DNA of 64,000 nt from Allosphingosinicella vermicomposti (GCF_003012815.1 NZ_PXYJ01000001.1:868001-932000); one strand, 5' to 3'; counted from the stretch's first letter, positions 1-9,177 are shown. The notes: a model not told the origin generated them from the letters alone. A program made the numbers and translations.

Positions 1-2
1 TC

Positions 3-374
3 GCGCGGCTTGAGGCGCTGCAGGGCAGCGAGATCAACGAGGCCAAGAAGGTGCTGGCCGATGCGGCCACGGCGATGTGCCATGGCGAAGATGCCGCTCA
101 GGAAGCGGCAGAGACCGCGCGCAAGACCTTTGAGGAAGGCGCTGCGGGTGAAGCGTTGCCGACCTTTGCCGTGCCTTCGGGCGAGATCGGAATTCTCGAC
201 GCGATGGTGGCTTTGGGCCTGTGCGCGTCCAAGGGCGAAGCCAAGCGCCTGATCGCGGGCGGCGGCGCAAAGGTAGATGGCGATAAGGTCGACAGCGAGA
301 CAGCCGTAGTCGCTGTGAATGGGCCGGTCCGTATTTCCGCCGGTAAGAAGAAGCATGGAATTTTAATACGATAA
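3..374 (+). CDS. tyrS: Tyrosyl-tRNA synthetase, C-terminal part (cut by window start)
   Basis: The gene enters from the left edge, so only the last ~123 codons are visible. This part belongs to cytoplasmic tyrosyl-tRNA synthetase, which charges tRNA-Tyr with tyrosine. The visible end contains the stretch after the catalytic core (a segment around EINEAKKVLADAAT) and a C-terminal S4-like RNA-binding domain, recognisable from GILDAMVALGLCASKGEAKR followed by a glycine-rich turn and a terminal GILIR. The catalytic HIGH and KMSKS motifs lie outside the window. The gene converges on the VWA-protein gene 50 bp downstream. Confidence 0.88.
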   Translation, partial: ARLEALQGSEINEAKKVLADAATAMCHGEDAAQEAAETARKTFEEGAAGEALPTFAVPSGEIGILDAMVALGLCASKGEAKRLIAGGGAKVDGDKVDSETAVVAVNGPVRISAGKKKHGILIR

Positions 375-424
375 CTATTCCGATCGTTATCGGCGGCAGT
401 CCGGCACTCAATTGGGCCGGCCGG

Positions 425-1603
425 TCAACTCTTCCGGCTTAATTCCCGCATTGCATTGTCCAGCCCGTCGAGCGTCAGCGGGAACATGCGCCCGCGCATC
501 AACTCGCGGATCATGCCGATCGAGTGGGAATAACCCCAATGCTGCTCGCCAAGCGGGTTGAGCCACACGGCGGCAGGATAGGTGGTCGTGAGCCGCTGCA
601 TCCAGGCGGCGCCCGCTTCCTCATTATAATGTTCCACCGATCCGCCGGCATGGCTGATTTCATAGGGGCTCATTGACGCGTCGCCGACAAAGACGAGTTT
701 ATAGTCATGCCCGTATTTGTGGAGCACGTCCCAAGTCGGCGTCCGCTCGGTGAAGCGGCGGGCATTGTCCTTCCACACGCCTTCATAGACGCAATTGTGG
801 AAGTAGAAGAATTCGAGGTTCTTGAACTCAGCAGTCGCTGCGGAGAATAGCTCCTCGCACACGCGGACATGCGGGTCCATCGATCCGCCAATGTCGAGGA
901 AGAGGAGCAGTTTCACCGCATTGTGCCGTTCGGGTCGCATGCGGATGTCGAGCCAGCCCTTGCGAGCCGTCCCGTCGATTGTGCCGTCAATATCTAGTTC
1001 GTCTGCCGCGCCTTCACGGGCGAAGCGGCGGAGGCGGCGGAGCGCAACCTTGATGTTGCGGGTGCCGAGTTCCTTCGAACTGTCGAGGTTGCGGAATTCG
1101 CGCTTGTCCCACACCTTCAGCGCGCGCCCGTGCCGCCCTTCGCCACCAATCCGTACGCCTTCGGGATTATAGCCGCCATGGCCGAAAGGGGAGGTGCCGC
1201 CGGTGCCGATCCATTTCGACCCACCCTGATGCCGCTCCTTCTGCTCCTCGAGCCGCTTCTTCAGCGTCTCCATAATCTCTTCCCAGGAACCAAGAGACTT
1301 GATCTCCGCCATCTGCTCCGGGGTGAGGTAAAGTTCGGCGATCTTCCTCAGCCATTCTTCGGGGATCGGCGCTTCTTCCGTTCCGTAGGTCGTTTCCAGG
1401 CCCTTGAAGACCTTGCCGAACACCTGATCGAAGCGGTCGATCAGGCTCTCATCCTTCACGAAAGTGGCGCGGGCGAGATAATAGAAATCCTCCGGCCGCG
1501 TGGCGATCACCTCGGCATCCAGCGCCTCGAGCAGGGTCAGATGCTCCTTCAGGGAAGCAGGGATCCCGGCCGCGCGCAGTTCATCGACGAAGGAGAAAAA
1601 CAT
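425..1603 (-). CDS. VWA-domain protein of the CoxE family
   Basis: A 392-residue protein. The N-terminal half (about 1-125) is helical and resembles the CoxE-like proteins found with MoxR ATPases. A glycine-rich linker (about 126-160) follows, then a von Willebrand factor A domain. The metal-site (MIDAS) loop is LDIGGSMD at residues 236-243, a common CoxE variant of DxSxS, and FVGDASMSP supplies a later strand. In the family, such proteins work with MoxR-type AAA+ ATPases as metal-dependent chaperones in cofactor or metal insertion. The likely partner is the MoxR gene at 3396-4235, on the same strand but separated by the chemoreceptor gene. The specific client is unknown. Confidence 0.85.
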   Translation of the reverse strand: MFFSFVDELRAAGIPASLKEHLTLLEALDAEVIATRPEDFYYLARATFVKDESLIDRFDQVFGKVFKGLETTYGTEEAPIPEEWLRKIAELYLTPEQMAEIKSLGSWEEIMETLKKRLEEQKERHQGGSKWIGTGGTSPFGHGGYNPEGVRIGGEGRHGRALKVWDKREFRNLDSSKELGTRNIKVALRRLRRFAREGAADELDIDGTIDGTARKGWLDIRMRPERHNAVKLLLFLDIGGSMDPHVRVCEELFSAATAEFKNLEFFYFHNCVYEGVWKDNARRFTERTPTWDVLHKYGHDYKLVFVGDASMSPYEISHAGGSVEHYNEEAGAAWMQRLTTTYPAAVWLNPLGEQHWGYSHSIGMIRELMRGRMFPLTLDGLDNAMRELSRKS

Positions 1604-1703
1604 AGGCAGATATTAGACCAGGGTGGTCGCCGTTTCCACGGTTAACGCCCTTTCAACTTTTCCCTTCTAACCGAGCCAGTTGAGATTGAAAAAGGGGTGT
1701 GCC

Positions 1704-3119
1704 GTGGCAACTTCCGCCGTGGAGCAGTTGGATAGCAGCGCAATCAACGACGTCGCGCGCAGTTGCGGGTCGCTGGCAATCGAATGCAGTGATGTGTCGG
1801 GCTATGTGTCTGTCGTGTCCGGCCGCATCGCCGAAAACCTTCAAACGCTCGATAAATTGGAAGAGATTACGAAACGTCTGCTCCTCGATCAGGCGCGCGT
1901 GTCGGAATCCACGGATGAAGCGAAGCTCCTATCCGAACGCGCCCGCGAAAAACTCGAAAATGGCCGCGCGGCCATTGCCGACACGATCGGCATTTTCAGC
2001 GGCCTTGCCGACCTCGTCGTCCAGCTTGGCGACCGTATGGCGGGTTTCGCTGCCGCGATGGAGCAGGTGCAGAACGTCTCGTCGAGCATTGAGGCGATTG
2101 CCAACAAGACGAACATGCTGGCCCTCAACGCAACGATCGAAGCGGCACGGGCAGGGGAGGCGGGCCGCTCCTTCGCCGTCGTCGCCGCCGAAGTGAAGAA
2201 GCTCGCCCACGACACGCGCGCCGCGACGAGCGAAATCGGCTCGACCATCGCTTCCCTGACCCGCGAGGCGACGCTTGTGACCTCGGAGATCAAGACCGGC
2301 GTCGACCGCAGCCGTATCGCCCAGGGCGGTTTCGTCACAATCAACGAAACGATCCGGGACGTCGCCGACCTCGTCGCCATGGTCGATCACCAGACAGACG
2401 GCATCGCGCAGTCGACCAGCGCCATCCAGCGAAGCTTCGACCGTGTAAAGGGCGGCCTGGCGACGTTCGCGACCGATGCGCGCGCCAATGGTGGTCAGCT
2501 TATCCAGGCTCAAGACCGCATCGCGAAGCTCGAGCAATTGTCCAGTTTGATGCTCGACAAGCTCGCCAGTTGCGGCGTGCGGATTGATGACACCGCCTTT
2601 ATCGAGCTTGCGCAGGTTTATTGCGCGGAGATCGCCACAGTGATCGAAGACGGTATCGACCGCGGCGAAATCACTTTGGAGGACGTGTTCGACAGGGATT
2701 ATCGCCCCATGGCCGGCACCAACCCGGAACAGTTCGAAACCCGTTTCAGCGCCTTTGCTGATCGCTACATCCGGCCGATGCTCGATCAGATCAAGGATTT
2801 GGATTCACGTTATGTTGGTCCGATCATCGGCGATGTGAACGGCTATCTGCCCACCCACCGCACGGAACGCTCACAGCCCCAGCGCATGGATATCGAATGG
2901 AACCAGGAATATTGCCGCAATCGCCGGATAATGATGGACGACGCGACGAGCCGGGCGGTGGCGAGCGAAGCTCCCGCCATGCTCGCGGCCTACAGCGTTC
3001 AATTCAGCGAGGGCAATTATATCGCGGTGAAGAACGTCTTCGTCCCGCTTCGTATCAAGGGACGGCGTTGGGGCAATTTCGAGCTTGCCTATCGCGATGA
3101 GGGACTCGGCGAGGCTTAG
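1704..3119 (+). CDS. Soluble methyl-accepting chemotaxis protein
   Basis: About 471 residues with no signal peptide or membrane segment, so a cytoplasmic chemoreceptor. The GTG start at 1704 is chosen because AAAGGGG lies 6 bases upstream. A TTG 24 bases earlier is also in frame but has no ribosome-binding site. The signalling domain comes first: its conserved hairpin tip ([20 protein letters not shown] and what follows) falls at roughly residues 125-170. The C-terminal ~170 residues look like a sensory module, with motifs [26 protein letters not shown] and [11 protein letters not shown] also seen in other soluble receptors with a C-terminal Cache-like region. Input and output are thus reversed compared with classic receptors. 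No che genes are nearby. The stop codon TAG overlaps the TA at the left edge of the inverted-repeat element. Confidence 0.85.
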   Translation: MATSAVEQLDSSAINDVARSCGSLAIECSDVSGYVSVVSGRIAENLQTLDKLEEITKRLLLDQARVSESTDEAKLLSERAREKLENGRAAIADTIGIFSGLADLVVQLGDRMAGFAAAMEQVQNVSSSIEAIANKTNMLALNATIEAARAGEAGRSFAVVAAEVKKLAHDTRAATSEIGSTIASLTREATLVTSEIKTGVDRSRIAQGGFVTINETIRDVADLVAMVDHQTDGIAQSTSAIQRSFDRVKGGLATFATDARANGGQLIQAQDRIAKLEQLSSLMLDKLASCGVRIDDTAFIELAQVYCAEIATVIEDGIDRGEITLEDVFDRDYRPMAGTNPEQFETRFSAFADRYIRPMLDQIKDLDSRYVGPIIGDVNGYLPTHRTERSQPQRMDIEWNQEYCRNRRIMMDDATSRAVASEAPAMLAAYSVQFSEGNYIAVKNVFVPLRIKGRRWGNFELAYRDEGLGEA

Positions 3120-3390
3120 GGTCCGTACTCAATCAGGGAGCGGGTTGTGACGGGTTGGCATTTGTTGTCTGGCGAGGAGCGAGGAGGGAGCGATGCTTGA
3201 TGCATCGTGACCGACGAGCGACGCTGCCAGGCGGCAAAGGACGGCCCGCCGCTTCGCGGTCGTCTGGAGATCGCTTTTGGATGCGTCGAGCGCCTCGATC
3301 GGGCCGTCGAGGCCCGCCCTTCGGCTCTCTCCTGCCCAAAAGCGCTCTCCAGACGATCCCAACCCACTCCCTAACTGAGTACGGACCCTA
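3117..3390. repeat. 274-bp TA-flanked inverted-repeat element (MITE-like)
   Basis: The two ends form terminal inverted repeats of about 29 bp. Both begin TA-GGGTCCGTACTCA and continue as nearly the same AGGGAG/GGGTTG blocks with three transitions. Inside lies a second pair of 19-bp arms (3262-3280 and 3336-3354, one mismatch) and a small hairpin CGATGC/GCATCG at 3191-3207. The element fills the space between the converging chemoreceptor and moxR genes, and each end is bordered by a TA dinucleotide. It encodes no recognisable protein. TA flanks are what IS630/Tc1-mariner-type insertion would leave, so a non-autonomous mobile element is one reading and a structured RNA or bidirectional terminator is another. 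Confidence 0.6.
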
Positions 3391-3395
3391 GCCGC

Positions 3396-4235
3396 CTATG
3401 ATCGCCGCGACAGAAAGGCCAGCCTCTCGAACAGCATGATGTCCGCCTCGTTCTTGAGGAGAGCGCCGTGGAGAGGCGGGATAGCCTTGGCCGGATCGCG
3501 CGATTGAAGCACGTCGAGCGGCATGTCTTCATGTAATAGCAGCTTCAACCAGTCGATCAGCTCGCTCGTCGACGGCTTCTTCTTCAGGCCCGGGACATCG
3601 CGGACCTCGTAAAAGATATCCATGGCTTTCGCGACCAGCATTTGCTGGATGCCGGGAAAGTGTACGTCGATGATCGCCCGCATCGTCTCGCGGTCGGGAA
3701 ATTTGATATAGTGGAAGAAGCAGCGTCGCAGGAAGGCGTCCGGCAGCTCCTTTTCATTGTTCGATGTGATGACGACGATTGGCCGTTCCTTCGCCTTCAC
3801 CGTCTCGCCGGTCTCGTAAACATGGAATTCCATGCGATCGAGTTCCTGGAGCAGGTCGTTCGGAAATTCGATATCGGCTTTGTCGACTTCGTCGATCAAC
3901 AGGACGGGAAGCGTGTCGGAGGTAAAGGCCTCCCACAACTTCCCCTTGCGGATGTAATTGGCAATGTCGTGGACGCGCGGATCGCCGAGTTGGCCATCGC
4001 GCAGCCGCCCAACCGCATCATATTCGTAAAGGCCCTGATGCGCCTTGGTCGTCGACTTCACATGCCATTCGATGAGTGGCGCGCCGGTCGCCCGGGCGAT
4101 CTCGTGGGCCAGCACCGTCTTGCCCGTACCAGGCTCGCCCTTGACCAAGAGAGGGCGGCGCAAGGCGACGGCCGCGTTAACCGCAACTTTCAAATCCTCG
4201 GTCGCGACATAATCGCTGGTGCCCTCGAAGCGCAT
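3396..4235 (-). CDS. MoxR-family AAA+ ATPase
   Basis: A 279-residue single-domain AAA+ ATPase. The Walker A motif GEPGTGKT is at residues 33-40, Walker B is LLIDEVD at about 112-118, and sensor 1 is around VITSNNEKELPDAFLRR. MoxR ATPases pair with VWA-domain proteins to remodel or metallate target enzymes. The matching CoxE-like VWA gene lies at 425-1603 on the same strand. The usual direct adjacency is interrupted here by the oppositely oriented chemoreceptor and the inverted-repeat element. Confidence 0.9.
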   Translation of the reverse strand: MRFEGTSDYVATEDLKVAVNAAVALRRPLLVKGEPGTGKTVLAHEIARATGAPLIEWHVKSTTKAHQGLYEYDAVGRLRDGQLGDPRVHDIANYIRKGKLWEAFTSDTLPVLLIDEVDKADIEFPNDLLQELDRMEFHVYETGETVKAKERPIVVITSNNEKELPDAFLRRCFFHYIKFPDRETMRAIIDVHFPGIQQMLVAKAMDIFYEVRDVPGLKKKPSTSELIDWLKLLLHEDMPLDVLQSRDPAKAIPPLHGALLKNEADIMLFERLAFLSRRS

Positions 4236-4305
4236 CTATCCCTCTCGTGCAAACGTAAGGCGGGATAGGGGAGGGCAATCGCCTGCGCAACCGCGCAGCA
4301 GAAGG

Positions 4306-4989
4306 TTAAAGCGCGGCGCGGGCCATCTGCCGGGCTTCGAGGACGCCCCACAGGCCGTGATGCTGCAATACAATCTGCTCGGCGCCGAACAGCATGGCGC
4401 GCTCCACAGCGGGGCTTGCCGAAGTCGCGGTGGCAACCTCGGCAATGGCATTTTCGTCCGTGAAGCGGTTGGGCGGCGGCGCGATGCCAAAATGTAATGC
4501 GGCGAGATCGAGCACATGGCGGATGTGGAACCAGTCGAGCGCCAGCGCCAGCGCCGCGCCAAGTCCGCACCCGCGCCGTTCGGATTGGGCGAGCATGGTC
4601 ATCGCCCGCTGTTGTCCGATGGCCATTGCATCGCTTGCGCCGGCGCCGGGCGTTGCGGGCAGGGCCCCGACGGTCACGACCAGCTTGGCGAGCAACGACC
4701 GCTCGGCGGTAAAAGCCCGCGATGCTGCCGAAAACCATGCTGTCGCTACCGGATCGACGCTCCGTTCCGCCGCATGCTCGATGATGCTCGGATAGCGGGC
4801 GTGAAGCGTGCAGAGAAAATGAACGGCGTCGGTCAGGTTCGTTCCCGCATCGGGCCCGCCGGATAAAGCTGCACTCCGCACATAGGGATGCGCTGCGCTT
4901 CCACGCTCCATCACATGTGCGAACAGCAGGCTGGCGCCTCGGGAGCCGTCCACATGATCAACTTGCGCCAGTCCCATCCGTGTCTCCAT
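4306..4989 (-). CDS. Unrecognised alanine-rich protein
   Basis: I do not recognise this family. The ATG at 4989 starts METRMGLAQVDHVDGS and gives 227 residues. It is preferred because a G-rich stretch (GCGGGGGCG) precedes it; an in-frame ATG at 5022 would add 11 residues. The protein is soluble-looking and largely helical, with Ala-rich stretches, a conserved-looking block FHIRHVLDLAALHFGIAPPP, and no signal peptide. Codon usage matches the neighbours, which supports a real gene. It lies 70 bp upstream of moxR on the same strand, so cotranscription is possible. Confidence 0.6.
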   Translation of the reverse strand: METRMGLAQVDHVDGSRGASLLFAHVMERGSAAHPYVRSAALSGGPDAGTNLTDAVHFLCTLHARYPSIIEHAAERSVDPVATAWFSAASRAFTAERSLLAKLVVTVGALPATPGAGASDAMAIGQQRAMTMLAQSERRGCGLGAALALALDWFHIRHVLDLAALHFGIAPPPNRFTDENAIAEVATATSASPAVERAMLFGAEQIVLQHHGLWGVLEARQMARAAL

Positions 4990-5232
4990 TTTGCGCCCCC
5001 GCGTGCCACGCCTTAATGACATTGAGTAAACGCCGGGTTTACGGTGTGTCCCGCAAAGGGACTGCCGGCTTTTTCAAGTTTCTCAGCGATTTGCGCGATA
5101 TGCTTTTATTCAATGGCCGGAATGAATTGTGCGTAAGGGGCCAACCTTTCAAAGACAGAACAGCCGCCGTTCAGGATTGACAGTGCACAAGGCGCGCCGC
5201 TTCATGCACGTCCATCTCTGGGGAGGGGAAAA

Positions 5233-5799
5233 ATGGTGATACGTTATCTTGCAGCTTGCGGCCTTGCGACCGCAGTGATCGCTCCGGCCGTGGCAGCGCC
5301 TGCTGCCAAACCGGTTATCCGCAATGTCGAAAGCTACCTGGAAGGCATTTGTGCGCCGGTCGAGGTTCTGAAGGCCGGAAAGCCGGTCACGGGTTGTTAC
5401 TTTTTCGACCGTGATCCCAAAACTGTCCCTGGCCCCCGGCAGGAAAAGTCCGGAGGTCTCGTCCATGAGGCAAAGACCATCAAGTTTTTGAGACTTTCGA
5501 TCGACTATCAAGAGCAGCGGGCCTCTTTCTTGTACAAGCTGACAGACGAACACGAGCTGGAACAGCGCGCCGAGGGCAGGATTGAAGCGGATCCTGCCGG
5601 CGGTCTGATCGTCAAGATCGATAATAGCAGGGGCAAGACCGGAATTGTGCATTTGTCCTTCGATGGCCAAAAGGCTTTCATTCGCGGACTTGCTGAAATC
5701 GACTATTCTGTTGAGGCTTGGGCCGAACCTATGGATTTCGTCATGAGCCGCGACCCACGCGACTTCGAACTCGATTTCTCGTTGAAAACGAGGGACTGA
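5233..5799 (+). CDS. Secreted protein of unknown function
   Basis: A 188-residue protein with a clear signal peptide: MVIRYLAACGLATAVIAPAVAAPAA, with cleavage expected after AVA or A-A-P-A. A strong purine-rich ribosome-binding site (GGGGAGGGG) lies just upstream. The mature part has two cysteines (in EGICAPVE and VTGCYFFD) that could form a disulfide, and alternating hydrophobic strands suggesting a beta-rich periplasmic protein. I recognise no family and the flanking genes do not hint at a function. Confidence 0.65.
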   Translation: MVIRYLAACGLATAVIAPAVAAPAAKPVIRNVESYLEGICAPVEVLKAGKPVTGCYFFDRDPKTVPGPRQEKSGGLVHEAKTIKFLRLSIDYQEQRASFLYKLTDEHELEQRAEGRIEADPAGGLIVKIDNSRGKTGIVHLSFDGQKAFIRGLAEIDYSVEAWAEPMDFVMSRDPRDFELDFSLKTRD

Positions 5800-5849
5800 G
5801 CGCGCTCGCCGCCTGGCGGGATGCGATCATCCCGCCAGGGCATAACCGG

Positions 5850-6155
5850 TCAGGCCGCAAGGCGCTCCGGTGCGTGCTCAAGCCTATGCGCTCCGGCGGG
5901 CTCTTGTTGAGCATCATCGCGACGATGATCGGCTTTACGGACCCGCGGCGTGGCCGGGAAAATCAACCGTGACAGGAGGACGACGACGCCCGCTCCAAAA
6001 TAAGCGAGCAGCGTTTGAACGGGAAAGAAAAACAGTGCCGGGATCATGGCCACACGGAAAATATCCGGGCTCACCCCAAGGTCTTCTCCCAATCCCTGAC
6101 AGATACCAAGGAAGGTGTCGTCGCGGGTGAAAAGGTTCTGTTTGGCAATGTTCAT
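5850..6155 (-). CDS. PspC-domain membrane protein
   Basis: A 101-residue protein starting MNIAKQNLFTRDD. The PspC domain covers about residues 7-67: LFTRDDTFLGICQGLGEDLG, then two hydrophobic helices (MIPALFFFPVQTLLAYFG and GVVVLLSRLIF). A basic tail follows (RKADHRRDD and onward). PspC proteins sit in the inner membrane and in enterobacteria take part in the phage-shock envelope-stress response; no pspA or pspB is present here. The start at 6155 has a perfect AAAGGAG six bases upstream. An in-frame ATG at 6185 lacks one. The ribosome-binding site is inside a long hairpin (see 6159-6203). Confidence 0.82.
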   Translation of the reverse strand: MNIAKQNLFTRDDTFLGICQGLGEDLGVSPDIFRVAMIPALFFFPVQTLLAYFGAGVVVLLSRLIFPATPRVRKADHRRDDAQQEPAGAHRLEHAPERLAA

Positions 6156-6158
6156 TAT

Positions 6159-6203
6159 CGGCTCCTTTGAACAGCGTGTTTGCATGCTGTTCAGCAGGAG
6201 CCG
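6159..6203 (-). promoter_or_regulatory. Hairpin sequestering the PspC ribosome-binding site
   Basis: Read on the minus strand, CGGCTCCT (6203-6196) pairs perfectly with AGGAGCCG (6166-6159). Above a small internal loop (GCT against AA), GAACAGC pairs with GCTGTTC, closing a 10-base loop ATGCAAACAC. The AAAGGAG ribosome-binding site is in the 3' arm and is base-paired, ending 3 bases before the ATG. This geometry could reduce translation until the stem opens. The loop carries an in-frame ATG. Confidence 0.6.
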
Positions 6204-6358
6204 TGCCAGATCATGAAAATGGTGGTTTTCCGCTGATTAATCGAGAATTGCGTAACGCGTCGATACCGATGTAGGAAAATTCGCTACTAAGTGTTGGGAA
6301 TTTTTCCTACGATGACGCTGGACCTTGTCGCCGATAGCGCTCAGATTTTTTAATCTCT

Positions 6359-6958
6359 CTACGCCTTGGCGTGCGCGGCATCCTCGGCAAGGAGCTGCCG
6401 CGAGCGAATAATCAAATCGACCCAGTCGGAAAAGGCGGTGGTGAGGGAGAGGATCAGTCCTTTCAGGGCACCTTCCTTGATGCATCCGTCGGCATCGAAG
6501 CTGTCGTCGGATACCCGGCCGAGATAGGCTTCAGGCTGCTGCATCACTGGCATATTCAAGAACACGCACACCTGGCGAAGCTGATGATTGGCACCGAACC
6601 CGCCGATTGCGCCGGGCGATGCGGTGATGATCGCGGCGGGTTTTTTGTCCCACACGCTCTGGCCATAAGGGCGCGAGCCGACGTCGATCGCGTTTTTGAG
6701 AGCCCCTGGGATTCCGCGATTATATTCAGGTGTGCAGAAAAGAATACCCTCCGCCGCCGCAATTTCTTCCCGGAAGCGGGCATAAGGCGGAGGGGAGTCC
6801 GTATCAAAATCCTGATTGTAGAGCGGCAGATCGCCGATCCCCACAATGTCGCAATCAAGCTTGTCCGATGCAAAGGCACAAATCGAGCGTGCGACCTTCA
6901 GATTGATACTGTCTTTGCGAAGGCTGCCGACGACGATCGCGATCTTGTGCCTGGCCAT
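6359..6958 (-). CDS. NADPH-dependent FMN reductase family protein
   Basis: A 199-residue flavodoxin-fold oxidoreductase. The FMN phosphate loop is GSLRKDSINLKVAR (about residues 12-25). The second flavin-binding signature is TPEYNRGIPGALKNAIDVGS, and a third flavin contact is likely at SPGAIGGFGANHQLRQ. The family includes quinone, azo-dye and chromate reductases that use NAD(P)H. The substrate cannot be read from the sequence. The gene stands alone; the repeat at 7026-7106 and rpoD lie upstream. Confidence 0.88.
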   Translation of the reverse strand: MARHKIAIVVGSLRKDSINLKVARSICAFASDKLDCDIVGIGDLPLYNQDFDTDSPPPYARFREEIAAAEGILFCTPEYNRGIPGALKNAIDVGSRPYGQSVWDKKPAAIITASPGAIGGFGANHQLRQVCVFLNMPVMQQPEAYLGRVSDDSFDADGCIKEGALKGLILSLTTAFSDWVDLIIRSRQLLAEDAAHAKA

Positions 6959-7025
6959 AGCTGGTCTCCTGCTGCGGGCGCAGGTGAGAAATGGCTGTAA
7001 GGGCAGAAGGTTGCGGCAGTGCCTA

Positions 7026-7106
7026 CGTCATTGCGAGCGTAGCGAAGCAATCCATGCGAGGATCGAGCCTCTGGATTGCTTCGTCGTTACGCTTTTCGCA
7101 ATGACG
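7026..7106. repeat. Palindromic repeat, family A (CATTGCGAG...), copy 1
   Basis: Outer arms CGTCATTGCGA and TCGCAATGACG with inner arms GAAGCAATCCA and TGGATTGCTTC make a long interrupted palindrome. It lies 7 bp beyond the rpoD stop and can fold in its transcript. Related copies are at 28580, 31678, 48958 and, degenerate, near 62550. Confidence 0.85.
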
Positions 7107-7113
7107 AGCCGGG

Positions 7114-9153
7114 TTATTGGTCGAGGAACGACCGCATTTTCCGGCTCCGGCTCGGATGCTTCAGCTTCCGCAAAGCCTTCGCTTCAATCTGGCGAATACG
7201 TTCGCGGGTCACGCTGAACTGTTGGCCGACTTCCTCAAGCGTGTGATCCGTGTTCATGCCGATGCCGAAACGCATGCGGAGCACGCGCTCTTCACGCGGC
7301 GTAAGGGACGCCAGCACACGAGTGACGGTTTCCTTAAGATTCGCCTGGATCGCGGCGTCGACCGGGATCACCGCATTCTTGTCCTCGATGAAATCGCCCA
7401 AGTGGCTATCTTCCTCGTCGCCGATCGGCGTTTCGAGGGAGATCGGCTCCTTGGCGATCTTCATCACCTTGCGGACCTTCTCGAGCGGCATGGACAGGCG
7501 TTCGGCAAGATCTTCCGGCGTCGCTTCGCGGCCGAATTCGTGGAGGAACTGGCGGCCAGTGCGGACCAGCTTGTTGATCGTCTCGATCATATGGACCGGA
7601 ATACGGATCGTACGGGCCTGATCAGCGATCGAGCGGGTGATCGCCTGCCGGATCCACCAGGTCGCATAGGTGCTGAACTTGTAGCCGCGACGATACTCGA
7701 ACTTATCGACCGCCTTCATAAGGCCGATATTGCCTTCCTGAATCAAGTCCAGGAACTGAAGGCCGCGGTTCGTATATTTCTTCGCGATGGAGATGACGAG
7801 GCGAAGGTTCGCCTCCACCATTTCCTTCTTCGCGATCCGCGCTTCGCGCTCGGCCTTCTGAACCTGGTTCACGATGCGGCGGAATTCGCCAAGGCTCATG
7901 CCGGTGGCTTGCGCGATCTCGCTGATCTCGCTGCGAATGCGCTCGATGCCGTCACGTTCCTCGGTGCAGAAAGCCGTCCACTTCTTGTCGAGATTGCAGA
8001 CGCGTTCCGTCCAATTCTCGTCAAGCTCATGGCCCATATAATTGTCGAGGAAGGCTTTGCGCGGCACCTTGTGGCGCTCGGCCAGGCGCAGCATCTGGCC
8101 GCCAAGCGTGGTCAGGCGCCGGTTGTAGCTGTAGAGCTGATCGACGAGATATTCGATCTTCTGCTGGTGGAACTGAACGCTTTCGACTTCGGCGGTCAGT
8201 TCTTCGGAAAGCTTCTGATACTTGTTCTCGTCGGACTTCGGGAATTCCTGGCCGTTGCCCATGGCTTCCATGCGCGCGGTCTGGAGCTTCGAGAATTTCT
8301 TGAAGAGCGCGGTAATGCTGGCGAACTTCTCCAGCGCCTGCGGCTTGAGCAATTCCTCCATCGCGGCGAGGGAGAGGGCATTGTCCTCCTCATCCTCTTC
8401 GGCCGGGCGCGGCGCACGGCGCTCGGTCAGACCATCCTCATCCTCGTCAGTCGAAGCTTCTTCCTCAGGCTCCTCTTCCTCCTTGAAGGAGGGGCCCGCA
8501 GTCTTTTCGGAGATTTCGTCCTCGCCTTCGCCCGATTCTTCGTTGGCAACCTGCTCGGCGGTCGGACCCTTGGACAGCATCGCGTCGAGATCCAGAATCT
8601 CGCGCAGCTGCATCGTGCCTTCGTTAAGCGCGGTCGACCATTCGATGATGGCATTGAAGGTGATCGGGCTTTCGCAAAGCCCCCAGATCATTGTGTCGCG
8701 GCCGGCCTCGATACGCTTGGCGATCGCGATCTCGCCCTCGCGGCTGAGCAGCTCCACCGCCCCCATCTCGCGAAGGTACATGCGGACGGGATCGTCGGTG
8801 CGATCGACCGTCTCCTTCTTCTTTTCGATGACGAAGCGTTCGCCTTCGCCTTCGCCCTCGTTGCTTTCCTCGCCGACTTCCTCGGGACCGCTATCGGCTT
8901 CTTCACCTTCTTCGTCACTATCGTCATTCTCGACGATATTCACGCCCATGTCGTTGAGCGCGGACATGATATCCTCGATCTGCTCGGACGACATCTGATC
9001 CTGCGGCAGGGCGTCGTTGAGTTCGTCATAAGTGATGACGCCGCGCTTTTTGGCGCGGGCGATCAGCTTCTTGATCGACGCCTCATTGAGGTCGATGAGC
9101 GGAGCATCGCCATTTTCGTTCTTGTCCGCTTCGACCGTGTTCGTCTTCGCCAT
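7114..9153 (-). CDS. rpoD: RNA polymerase primary sigma factor (sigma-70)
   Basis: A 679-residue housekeeping sigma factor, starting at ATG 9153 ([16 protein letters not shown]). A GTG two codons earlier is possible but not needed. Region 1.1 is at the N-terminus, followed by a long acidic insert (many EE/DE runs, about residues 70-110 and 195-260). Core-binding and -10 recognition region 2 includes [20 protein letters not shown] and the tryptophans of [20 protein letters not shown]. Region 4.2 ends with the -35-binding helix in [20 protein letters not shown]. It lies directly downstream of dnaG (24 bp) in the classic macromolecular-synthesis order. Confidence 0.98.
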   Translation of the reverse strand: MAKTNTVEADKNENGDAPLIDLNEASIKKLIARAKKRGVITYDELNDALPQDQMSSEQIEDIMSALNDMGVNIVENDDSDEEGEEADSGPEEVGEESNEGEGEGERFVIEKKKETVDRTDDPVRMYLREMGAVELLSREGEIAIAKRIEAGRDTMIWGLCESPITFNAIIEWSTALNEGTMQLREILDLDAMLSKGPTAEQVANEESGEGEDEISEKTAGPSFKEEEEPEEEASTDEDEDGLTERRAPRPAEEDEEDNALSLAAMEELLKPQALEKFASITALFKKFSKLQTARMEAMGNGQEFPKSDENKYQKLSEELTAEVESVQFHQQKIEYLVDQLYSYNRRLTTLGGQMLRLAERHKVPRKAFLDNYMGHELDENWTERVCNLDKKWTAFCTEERDGIERIRSEISEIAQATGMSLGEFRRIVNQVQKAEREARIAKKEMVEANLRLVISIAKKYTNRGLQFLDLIQEGNIGLMKAVDKFEYRRGYKFSTYATWWIRQAITRSIADQARTIRIPVHMIETINKLVRTGRQFLHEFGREATPEDLAERLSMPLEKVRKVMKIAKEPISLETPIGDEEDSHLGDFIEDKNAVIPVDAAIQANLKETVTRVLASLTPREERVLRMRFGIGMNTDHTLEEVGQQFSVTRERIRQIEAKALRKLKHPSRSRKMRSFLDQ

Positions 9154-9177
9154 TCGCACGCCTATTCCAAATTTAAA

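Noticed and set aside
3129-3391. Several 68-83-residue frames in the 3.1-3.4 kb element, ending ...EYGP on both strands
   Set aside because: They arise from the inverted repeat itself (both strands give similar ends), lack ribosome-binding sites and have Arg/Ser-rich composition typical of non-coding frames.
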